Assembly: GCA_003971905.1 (NCBI GenBank)
Contig: RSEE01000021.1
Location: 1-64,000, forward strand
Direction: 5' to 3'
From: Moniliella sp. 'wahieum'
Taxonomy: Eukaryota > Basidiomycota > Moniliellomycetes > Moniliellales > Moniliellaceae
Length of the DNA stretch: 64,000 nucleotides
Shown here: positions 33,855 to 42,484 of the stretch, one piece after another
Layout of the letters: each line of letters begins with the position of its first letter
Position numbering within the stretch: the stretch's first letter is position 1
Program-made: the position numbers and the translations under genes
Notes under the pieces: model-generated
What the model saw: only the letters and a program-made list of their open reading frames with translations
What the model was told of the DNA's origin: nothing
Database searches by the model: none

Positions 33855-33948
33855 TTAGGATTGGAAGATGAAAGATCGTTGTGTTCCTTGTATAGTGTCT
33901 GCTCATCAATGGTTGCACCGTCCGAAGAACGAATGAAGCGGGAGGTGG
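33855..33948 (-). pseudogene. Displaced C-terminal end of phosphatase copy A
   Basis: On the minus strand this encodes the tail of the phosphatase (TSRFIRSSDGATIDEQTLYK), matching the end of copy B. A one-base difference near 33,872 shifts the last few residues; the conserved stop position would be at 33,855. It is cut off from the rest of copy A by the 5.8-kb chromovirus. The last five bases, GGTGG (33,944-33,948), form one half of the target-site duplication. Confidence 0.9.
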
Positions 33949-34128
33949 TGTCACAGTCGGGGCTAAGGCGAGGGAGACCAGGATCGGACTAGGCCAAGGG
34001 GTGTAGCAATCGTTCGTGGGGAAGAAGCAAGAACAGAGGACATGGTGCGAAGTGGAAGGAACAGGGAAGGAGCGAGACGCTCGAGACGAAGAAATTGGAA
34101 ATGGGACGAGATCAGCCAAACTATGACA
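33949..34128 (-). repeat. LTR, 3' (downstream) copy
   Basis: 180 bp. It is identical to 39,569-39,749 except for one missing base in ATGGGA(G)CGAG. In the element's direction this is the 3' LTR, preceded by the polypurine tract. Confidence 0.97.
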
Positions 34129-34141
34129 TTGCCCCCTTTCA
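34129..34141 (-). other. Polypurine tract of the retrotransposon
   Basis: On the minus strand TGAAAGGGGGCAA lies directly before the 3' LTR, the expected place and composition for the plus-strand primer of reverse transcription. Confidence 0.75.
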
Positions 34142-34239
34142 GACCTCATCTCCCGGCGGCGACGGAGGCGAGAGAGGGCGAGTCGGCGGGCATGGGAGAC
34201 AGGCTTATCGGGGTAGAGGGCGTGGAAACGGATCACTGG

Positions 34240-37200
34240 CTCGGCGTCATGAGACATGTCCGCAGCGGGTACCCACTCCCGCTCGTGGACAGGATAGCCC
34301 CGGAAGTGAACAAAGTACTCAATGCGGAAGCGGCCACCACGACCCTTGCGGCGAGAGTCGAGGACATGTTCAACCTCGTGATGAACCGCACCATCATCAG
34401 CATACTCGGGAGAGGAGGCGGGGGCTCAATCAAGCGGGCAGGGACCACGTCACCAGGGGTAGGCTCGCAAGCGGGACACATGGAACACGTCATGGAGGTG
34501 TAGGTAGTCGGGGAGGCGGACCTGGTATGCGGCGCGGCCCACGGCGCGGACAATGGGAAAGGGGCCGAGGTAGCGATAGTCGAGGCCGTCAGAAGGCCGC
34601 TGGCTGGCCACATAGCCGTCCCGACGGAGCAAGACAGGCTGGCCAGCAGTGAAGGAAGCCGCCTCGGTGCGCTGCTGATCGGCATAATGCTTGTAGCGGT
34701 CTTGGGCCGCGGCGAGCGTGCGGCGGGCCACCGCCTGGGCCGAGCGCAAGTCCTCCAAATATGACGCAGCATCGGGCACGGGCGAAGTGGAGGGCTCCAA
34801 CTCCCCCCGGGGAGAGTAACCATAGGTGAGGACAAAGGGGGACTGGTGGGTGCTCGAGTGGGGGACGAGTTGTAGGCGAATTCGGCCGTGGGGAGGAGTC
34901 GAACCAGTTGGACTGCTGCTCGTCGAGGTAGCAGCGGAGGTACTGTTCGAGGATCTGGTTGTGAGTCGCTCAGTCTGGCCGTCCGTCTGGGGTGGTACGC
35001 GGTGCTGAGGCTCGACTTGATGCCCAAGTCGGCACACAAGGCTTGCCAGAAGTGGCTTGTGAAGGTCGGTCCCCGATCACTCACCAGATCCCGAGGAAGG
35101 CCATGGTAGCGAAAGACATGGTGTACAAACTGGCGTGCGAGCTGGGGCGCAGTGTCCGTCGTGTGGGCGGGAATGAAGTGACCCATTTTGGTAAAACGAT
35201 CCACCACCACCAGAATCGCGTCGTAACCATTGGATCGGGGAAGCTGGGTAATGTGGTCCATCGTCAAGTGGGTCCAGGGGCCTTGGGGAGGGGAAGGGGC
35301 TGAAGGAGTCCAGCGGGTTGGTGGCGAGGCGCTTTGGTCCGTTGACAGCGGTCGCACGAGCGCACGTAGGCCCACACGTCGGCTGACAGGCGGGGCCACC
35401 AATATTGAGCGCGGACACGGGCCAACGTCTTGTCGCGCCCTTCATGGCCCGCCAATGCCGAGTCGTGGGCTTGGTGGAGAATGGCAGCACGGATCGGCGG
35501 GTCGCTGGGAACGTAGACCTGGTTTCCGTGCCACAAAAGGCCGTCGCGGGCCGTCAAAGCATGGCGGGTGGGCGTGGAGCCGTAGCAAGGGACCAACGAG
35601 GGTCACGAGGCACGAGTTGGCGGATGCGCTGTCGAATCTGTCGGCAGACACTCGCCCCACCACCGGCGTAACGGGGTCCGCCGCCATGAGCTCGAGGGCG
35701 GCGGCAGAACGTTCGGACATGGGCTCCACCAGTACTTGAGGTGCCGCGTCAGCGGGCCGGGACCCCTCCGCGAGGTCGGGACGGCGCGACAACCCGTCGG
35801 CTGCACCATTCTTCTGCCCGGCACGGTACACCATAGCAAGGCGGTAGGGGGACAGGGTCTGGCGCCATCGGCCCTGGGCGGCGGTTCAACAGGCGGGGGC
35901 GGCGGAACGTAGCAATGGCCTCGTGGTCCGTAAGCACTTGGACAGTCTCAACACTTTCGACGTAATGGCGCCACACCTCCACGGCGGCCACGATGGCCAG
36001 CACCTCCTTTTCGGACGTAGTATAGTTCAGCTCGGCCGCGGTGAACTTGCGAGAATGGAAGGCGACCGGCCGCCAACGACCGTGAACATCCTGCTGGGCG
36101 AGCACCGCACCAAGCGCCGCGTCCGACGCGTCAGTCTCGAGGCGAAGGGGCGAGTGGGATCAAAGTGGCAGAGGAGGTGGGGCGAGGCAAAGACGCGCTT
36201 GAGCTCGGCAAATGCCGCTTCGCAGGCTGGGGTCCAAGAAAAGCGCTGGTCCTTGCGTGTCAGGTCGGACAGGGGGCTGAGATACGGGCAAAAGAACGAC
36301 GAAGTGACGGTAGTAGTTGGCGAAGCCGAGGAAGACTTGAACTTGGCGAGAGGTTCTGGGTGTTGGCCACGACCGAATCGACTCAACCTTGGACGGGTCC
36401 ATCCCGATCCCGTCAGGCGAAACGACGTAGCCCAGGTACTCGGTGCGGCGTGTGTGGAACTGACACTTGTCGGGATTGAGGTAGAACTTGGCCAGCTGCA
36501 GACGCCGGAGGACCTCGGCAACGTGGCGCTCGTGCTCCATCTCATTAGTCGAGAAGATGAGGATGTCGTCGAGGTATGCCAGTACCGAGACGTCGAGGAG
36601 ATCGCGGAGGAGGTCGTTCATCACAGCTTGGAAGGTGGCAGGGGCGTTGCAAAGGCCAAACGGCATAACAAGGGATTCAAAGTGTCCGTACCGAGTGCGG
36701 AAGGCAGTCTTACTCTCGTCGCCTTCTCTCACCGCAACAATTATACGCCCCACGGAGGTCAAGCTTGGTGAAGATGCGGGCCCCCGAGAGGCGGTCCAAC
36801 GAGTCGCTAATCAGAGGCAGAGCCAACCGGTTCTTGATCGTAACCGAGTTGAGCGCACGATAGTCCACGCACAGGCGCAACGAGCCGTCCTTCTTTTTGA
36901 CAAACAGGACGCCCGCGCCGAAGGGGGACTTGGACGGCGGATGAACCCGGCAGCCAGGTTCTCCTTGAGCCACTGGGACAAGGCCTGCATTTCGCCCGTC
37001 GACAAGGGTAGAGGCGAGTGAAGGTGGGGGCGGCGCCGGGGACAAGGTCGATGGCGTGATCGGCGGCACGATGGGCGGGGAGCGTCTTAGCCCCTGACTT
37101 GGAAAAGGCGCTAAGGAAGGAGTGGTAGCGGGGAGGGACTGTCTGGCGGACGTGCTCGAGGTACTCGGGTGTGTCAAACTCGTCGGGAAACATTGGCTCG

Positions 37201-37450
37201 GGACCGCCAGCGACCGCGACGGACGAGACGGCCAACTCGGGCTCAGGGGGAAAGGCGACGTTTACCATGGCCTCGGGTTCCTTGACCACCTCGAGCTCAA
37301 ACTGCTCCAGAGAGAGAATGTCAATAGGCGGTCCAGACCGAGAAGGCAAGGAGGGACCCGGGCCAGAGGGCGCCGAGGAAGGGGTGTGGGGAAGAGGCTG
37401 CGTACCGCGCGAAGGGGGGTGGGACGAAGTGGGCAAGGGAGGGGAGGAGG
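34240..37450 (-). CDS. Chromovirus Pol: RT, RNase H, integrase, chromodomain (frames broken)
   Basis: The reverse transcriptase lies from about 37,440 to 36,300: [56 protein letters not shown] and the catalytic [10 protein letters not shown] (YLDD codons 36,565-36,576). RNase H (about 36,105-35,760) shows [19 protein letters not shown] and VLTDHEAI. Integrase (about 35,600-34,500) has an HHCC zinc domain ([28 protein letters not shown]) and the core [39 protein letters not shown]. The chromodomain (about 34,405-34,240) reads [20 protein letters not shown] then [20 protein letters not shown], with the usual aromatic residues. At least four frame changes interrupt the region. The chromodomain probably directs integration to particular chromatin. 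Confidence 0.93.
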
Positions 37451-37549
37451 GGACGGGCTGGGAGGGAACCGAGGAGGGAAAAGGAATCGAGTTGACAGAG
37501 GGGGGCGAGATGGGGTTAGGTGGGGAGGTGGACTTGGGCCGGGGCCCGG

Positions 37550-37700
37550 GCGAGTGCTGGTGCTGGTGCGTAGTCTTGTCTTGGGCTGGTCTTGGTGCTT
37601 GGGCTGGTCTTGGTGCTTGGGCTGGTCTTGGTGCGTGGGCTGGTCTTGGTGCTTGGGCTGGTTCTGGTGCTTGGGCTGGTCTTGGGGCTGAGGCCGGGGT
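37550..37700 (-). repeat. 18-bp minisatellite between protease and RT
   Basis: Tandem 18-bp units (plus strand GCTGGTCTTGGTGCTTGG) encode about six copies of a KHQDQP hexapeptide on the minus strand, with single-residue variants (KHQNQP, THQDQP). It lies in the linker after the protease, where Ty3 elements are normally variable. Confidence 0.85.
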
Positions 37701-37849
37701 ACAGTCGTGGAAGGCATATGGTGATCACGGCACTGCACCTTATCAAAGTAAAGGGTGTGCGAGGGGTAGTCGGTGCTGGGGTTGTGAGTTTCCAGAAAAG
37801 GGAGACCGAGGATGAGGGGTGATGGAGGGAAGTGAGGAAAAACTCCTCA

Positions 37850-38060
37850 GTTGAGACATGGGAGCCGATCACGACAGGCGCCTTCACCGCTTGGGTCACC
37901 AGACCCGAGGAAATGGGACGCCCGTCTACCACCCTGACGACCACGGGCGACGGCAGCGTGCGAGGAACCAGGCCATGCTGGCGGGCAAAACCATGGTCCA
38001 TGAAAATACTGTTCGCACCAGAGTCGACCAAGGCGGTGACCGGGATCGGGGAAAGGGAGA
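37850..38060 (-). CDS. Retrotransposon aspartic protease domain
   Basis: The sequence ALVDSGANSIFMDHGFARQH contains the D-S-G active site, followed by VVRVVDGRPISSGLVTQ. It is in a different frame from the upstream Gag end, so it is either joined by programmed frameshifting or separated by a sequence indel; neither can be decided here. Confidence 0.85.
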
Positions 38061-38136
38061 CGGAGACGAGGGGCCAGGATGCAGAGCGAGTACCGTGAAA
38101 GACCGAGAGGAGGGGGGACAGGGCCCCACTGCCGCC

Positions 38137-39527
38137 TCAGACAGAATCAGCGGCGGGGCCGAGGAGGCGGCGGGGAGACCTGGACGTGGGGCACTCGGCA
38201 ATGAGGTGGTCACGGGAACCGCAGTAGAAGCACGCACCTTGAGCGCGGCGCTCGGTGCGCCGTGCCGCCGCTTCGGCGGTGGCGGTGGCTGCGCTGAGGT
38301 CCATGGGCTCGGCTTCGGGCGACGAGGGCCGAAACCAATGATTGCCGCCCGATCCCGGGGAGGTTGCGGTACCACGAGCGCCCAGCGATTGTGATTGGTC
38401 GATGTCAATGGCCGCTGTGCGCAGTTGTTCGAAACTGATCCGTCCAAAGTGAGCCGACTCGCCGCGGGAGGCGATTGCGTCACGCACCCGCGGCTTCAAG
38501 CCGTACAGAAAGTAATAGCGGTCCTCATCCGACGCGTTGGGGTTCCAGCGACGCAGCAGAACCGTGAACGTAGCGGAATAGTCCGCTGCAGATCCTGTCT
38601 GCCGAAGACGACGAAACTCCTCAAACGCCTTCAGCGCCGGGTTGCGCTCGCCCCACTGCTCCAGGAAAGCTGCGCGAAACGCAGGCCAAGACTGGAGGGC
38701 GGGTGTGGTGCGCGCCTCCAGGGGAAGGGCCACCTCCAACCGAACTGCTCGACCCAAGTGAGGGCCTCTCCCTGCAGCAGGCCCATGAAGCGGTCGATCC
38801 ATGCCGCCGCGCCCATATGTGAGGGCGACGCGCGCGTAAATCTCGAAGGAGGTGACGACGTGCTGGGCCTGACCCGGTCACGAGAGTTGGGATTCGCACC
38901 AGACGACGGGCGGAAACGAACGGGCTCGAACATCTTAGGCTCTTCCGACACCGTGTTCGGGATGGCAGTCAGATCACCATAAGGCCCAGGGGCGGGAGCG
39001 GGGGCGGGGGCCGAGGACACCACGCCAGTTTGAGCCTCCCGTACCGAGGCGGCCAACCGGGCCTCTTCCGCGGCAAGCGCCGCCTCCTCCCGCCGCTGAC
39101 GGAGGCGGTGCTCACGGCGCTTCGCCTCTTGCTCATCCTCGAAAGCGCGGCGCTTCGCCTCTTGCTCATCCTCGAAAGCGCGGCGCTGGTCCTCCTGGGC
39201 TGCAAGGTAGGCCTGGTGTTCCCGGGCCTCCGTCAACAGAAGCTGGCGCATTCTGCGGGCCTCATCGACCCGGCGCTGAGCGGCCTCGAGGTCCAGGCCG
39301 GACAAGTCGGAGGCAGGCAATGTATACCCCGGGGGCGCGGGCGCAACAGACGGAGCTGCATGGGGGGGTTCAGAGGGCCCAGCCGGGTGGAACCACTCCG
39401 GGCCATCGTCGTCGAACGGAGCGTCAGAGGGGGGGTCGGACGGGGGTCGGATCGGGCCGCGCCGCGCGATGGGGTGCGGCGCGCTAGGGTTACTGGGGTC
39501 ACGGGGGTTGTCGTGGATCGAGGACAT
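38137..39527 (-). CDS. Retrotransposon Gag with zinc knuckle
   Basis: The start at 39,527 (MSSIHDNPRDPSNPSAPHP) opens an acidic/Pro-rich head. A coiled-coil-like Glu/Arg/Ala-rich segment follows, with an internal duplication of RRAFEDEQEAK, then the capsid-like part AWIDRFMGLLQGEALTWVEQ and FRAAFLEQWGERNPALKAFE, and a CX2CX4HX4C knuckle CFYCGSRDHLIAEC. It ends at 38,137. One frame change near 38,730 splits the ORF. It packages element RNA in virus-like particles. Confidence 0.9.
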
Positions 39528-39568
39528 CTCTGGTCGGGCTCGCCTGTTGACGGTTAGACGAACGATAA

Positions 39569-39749
39569 TGTCACAGTCGGGGCTAAGGCGAGGGAGACCA
39601 GGATCGGACTAGGCCAAGGGGTGTAGCAATCGTTCGTGGGGAAGAAGCAAGAACAGAGGACATGGTGCGAAGTGGAAGGAACAGGGAAGGAGCGAGACGC
39701 TCGAGACGAAGAAATTGGAAATGGGAGCGAGATCAGCCAAACTATGACA
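39569..39749 (-). repeat. LTR, 5' (upstream) copy
   Basis: 181 bp. In the element's direction this is the promoter-bearing 5' LTR. Transcription or translation of phosphatase copy A runs directly into it: the gene frame continues for about 39 codons into the LTR to a stop at 39,609. Confidence 0.97.
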
Positions 39750-41291
39750 GGTGGCGTGGGTCCGGTTGTGCACGGTGATCGTAGCAAATGCATAATCATC
39801 ATCGTTGCCCCACACAAACCCAGTGGGCAAGTTAAGCAACTTAACCAACCCTTCAATGTTGCCTGCGCCACCCGCAACGAGGTAGGCGGTGCCTTGGGGT
39901 TTTGGTACCCAGCTGGGTCGACCTCGTTGGCGTACATGGGCACCAACCGCTGGGAATTGTGCTCGTGACCAAACCAGGCGAGGTCAACTCCGTATTGGTA
40001 GATGATGTCCTCAAATGCGGCCGCGCATGCCTCGCACGGGGGGGTTGGAGACGAAGTGGAGGTGTACCATGGCCGGTGGCCACCAACAAAGAGCCAGGGC
40101 GTCACACTGCGGTCCACACTGGCCAAATCCGCCTTGAGCCAGTCAAGTTGTTGCCCCTGGTACCCAAAGGGACCCGAGGCCAGTTCGGTTCCCGGGCCCT
40201 CTGGGGCACCATCAAAGTCCGTCTCGGTATTGATCATTGCGATATGGGCCAGGCCGTAATCAAATGAGTACCACATCGGCGGGCTGGCCAGCGAGGCTGC
40301 CTTCTCCCGCAACGCCGCCGCTGTTTGGTTGGTGGAGGTCGAAGCAAATGCTGTAGGCATCGTGTTTCCGAATCGGCCACGGAACTCGGTAAAGTTGGCA
40401 TAGCCATCGGGACAGATAAGTTTAGCGTCCAATTCAACGCAATCCGCCTCATGGTTCCCAGGGCCTACCATGTACGGAACTCGACCGGCAATGGGCGCCA
40501 GCTGGTCGTAGAACCGCTCCTCCACCGCATCGTACGAAGGAACGCCCGCTTGCAGATCTTCGATGTTCATGGCCCAGTCATCACTGTAGGCAAGGTCTCC
40601 TGCGTGAGCGACAAAATCCAAACCATTACCCAGGCCGGGGATGTTCCCTTCAAGGGCTTGAGCGAGCGCGTCGATGGTGGTGTGGGTCGCGTTGGGCTCC
40701 AACCAGGGAATGATCTGCTTGGTGAATGCATTCAAGCCTTGTCCGACGACTATACCAAATAGTGGCAGATCAGAGATGAAGGTGTGAGCAATTAAAAAGT
40801 GCGAGGAAAAATGGACACATATGAATGCGGTGACTGAGAAAACGTACCAAATCCTTCCGGACCATAAAGACCCAGGTCGGTTACCAGGGCAAATGTAAAC
40901 TCCCCGCTCGCGCCAGGGGCCTTGGCCGTTGTGAAGGACCAGGTAGAGGAGTTGGTGGACTGGATCTTGTAAAAGTATTGTTGCTCCGTCTGGAGGCCCG
41001 GGAGCCGGATGCTGTGCTGATACTGGCGCGTATTAGGAATCGTGTGTGACTCCCCTCCACAAACATCGAGTTGAGAGCCTGCTCCGTCACGCCATACGCG
41101 ACACACACCTGGTCCAAAGGTGCGTAGGTGGCCCAGGCGACAACCACAGTATCAGGCGCAAAGATGGAAATACGTTGGCCCGACGGGGTTGTCGTGTCGC
41201 TTGGGATAGGAGGAAAGACGGAGTCGGCGTGGACCATCGTAGACACCGCTGCCAATAGGCTTGCAGCCACCAGTACCGTTGGGCGATACAT
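39750..41291 (-). CDS. Secreted purple acid phosphatase, copy A (3' end replaced by LTR)
   Basis: A metallophosphatase that would release phosphate from organic esters outside the cell. The start at 41,291 gives signal peptide MYRPTVLVAASLLAAV..VHA, then a fibronectin-like N domain, and the five metal/catalytic blocks: VTDLG, HAGDLAYSDDW, GPGNHE, VGGHRPWY and WFGHEHNSQR. The intron is at 40,750-40,847 (98 bp). The coding frame ends its own sequence at HNRTHAT, where the chromovirus inserted; it then reads CHSLADLAPISNFF.. from the LTR to a stop at 39,609. The native last two dozen or so residues lie at 33,855-33,948. Two one-base losses (about 41,066 and 39,888, judged against copy B) are likely sequence errors. 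The catalytic core is complete, so an active altered product is possible. Confidence 0.93.
40750..40847 (-). other. Intron of phosphatase copy A
   Basis: GTACGTTTTC..GGTATAG, 98 bp. The same position, splitting GPEGF from VVGQGLNAF, is occupied by introns 46,776-46,874 in copy B and 50,308-50,414 in copy C, which supports descent from one spliced ancestor rather than retro-copying. Confidence 0.9.
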
Positions 41292-41388
41292 AATGGTAAG
41301 AGTGTGTACGCGAAACAAGAAGAGGAGAGGGGGATGGGGGGATGGTTATAATGAAGCAGGAAGGAGTTGAGCCTGCGGAAGTTCAATA

Positions 41389-41402
41389 TATACGTTTCCT
41401 CT
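41389..41402 (-). promoter_or_regulatory. Conserved core-promoter word, phosphatase copy A
   Basis: Minus-strand AGAGGAAACGTATA, 98 bp upstream of the ATG. The identical 14-mer occurs 103 bp before copy B and 73 bp before copy C. The GTATATA part may act as a TATA box; the AGGAAACG part may bind a factor. Confidence 0.7.
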
Positions 41403-41444
41403 GTTTCCAGAGGAGTCCTATATAATGTTGCTATAGTATATTGA

Positions 41445-41575
41445 GTTAGGAAGACAGGCGGCAAACCCACACTGTAAGTGAATGAGTAACCTGTAACCGG
41501 CAACCCCTCCGGCCTCCAGAGAGCGTCTATAGGAGGTATGTGACCAACCCCGTACCACCCTTTGGGCCCATGCCA
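41445..41575 (+). repeat. Invertible upstream element, orientation 1
   Basis: The segment TTAGGAAGACAGGCGG..CACACTGTAAG..GAGTAACCTGT..CCAGAGAGCGTCT..GTACCACCCTTTGGGCCCATGCCA is homologous to the reverse complement of 47,467-47,584. In both genes it sits just upstream of the conserved promoter word, but in opposite orientation. Confidence 0.85.
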
Positions 41576-42033
41576 CAAAAAATTTTACCCGGTTAAATCA
41601 GGTCCCGCGTGGGCCGAGGGGCCATGCATGCGGCGCGACAACAGTCGTCCCCCGCACGAGTCCAAGTCGGACGGTCTAAATAAGGCCACCAAGTTTCCGG
41701 TGTGTTTGTTTGCGACGACTGTGTTGCCCCGTCACCGGGTCACCGGCACCGCGTCACCAAACACTTTTCTTTCCTCTGTGGCAACCAACCCCTCCTTTGA
41801 CATGTCTTTCTTTCTTCACCCCTGGTGTATCCACGGGCGGACGTAAACATTGAAACAGAGGTAAATGTGGGGTTGAAACATCGGTGGATCGGCTGGATCC
41901 CAGCGGAGCGGCGGTGGGCAGGCACACGTGCCAGAGACCCGACGCTTGTCGCGACAGCGTTGCTGCACTGAAACCCCACCTTAACGTCTGGCCTCGTCTC
42001 TACTATACTGCAACCTATACCGCAGCCATAGTA

Positions 42034-42213
42034 TCATTGACAGACCTTAAGGCTGAGACAAAGAAACGCTGCGCCTAAACCGACCCGTTCATCCGGCGTG
42101 TGCTGGTTGTGAGCGCCAACCCCGTTTAAGAACCGGGGAATCGCCAGGAGATCAGAACCCTCTGATGCCCTCCATCTGTTCCCATATCCGAGGAAGCGCG
42201 TGTGGATACGGAA
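42034..42213 (+). repeat. Dispersed repeat, copy 2
   Basis: Homologous to 32,834-33,014 in the same orientation (shared TCATTGACAG.CTTAAGGCTG, CCGTTCATC, GGGGAATCGCCAGGA.ATCAG.ACCCTC and GAGGAAGCGCGTGTGGA). Its function and mobility are unknown. Confidence 0.75.
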
Positions 42214-42436
42214 GAACTACTTACCCACATAGCTAATCCAAATTTGCGATCACGAAGAGGTTGGGGCGGAGACTTTGCCACAAGCTTAAAGCTTGACTGT
42301 CGTTCCCGCTCCACTATCACCGCCGGCATTGCCACAAACTTGCGACAAGGGAAGCTACTGGCGGCAACATATTCATGTTGGAGTGTGGTGGCATGTGACA
42401 TGTGACATGCATGTTACACCACTTGTGATGGCTTGA

Positions 42437-42484
42437 ATTAAGCTTGAAGCTTGAAGCTTGAAGCTTGAAGCTCTTGAAGCTTGA
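42437..42484 (+). repeat. AGCTTGA tandem array
   Basis: Five to six consecutive AGCTTGA units with one CTCTTGA variant. Shorter AAGCTTCAAGCTTCA versions occur at 31,016 and about 47,995. Confidence 0.85.

Larger units (their letters stand above)
33949..39749 (-). mobile_element. Full-length Ty3-type LTR retrotransposon (chromovirus)
   Basis: Two 180/181-bp LTRs bound the element, with no substitutions and one 1-base indel between them; LTR ends are TGTCA..TGACA. It is flanked by a perfect 5-bp duplication, GGTGG (33,944-33,948 and 39,750-39,754). On the minus strand the order is Gag with zinc knuckle, aspartic protease, reverse transcriptase, RNase H, integrase and chromodomain: the Ty3 order, with a chromodomain defining a chromovirus. 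A polypurine tract GAAAGGGGG precedes the downstream LTR. Pol is split by frame changes that, given the identical LTRs, are more likely sequence errors than decay. It inserted into the 3' end of phosphatase copy A in the same orientation as that gene. Confidence 0.97.

Noticed and set aside
33949-39749. Retrotransposon as an old, decayed copy because of broken Pol frames
   Set aside because: LTRs have no substitutions and the target duplication is perfect; the breaks match the error pattern in essential genes.
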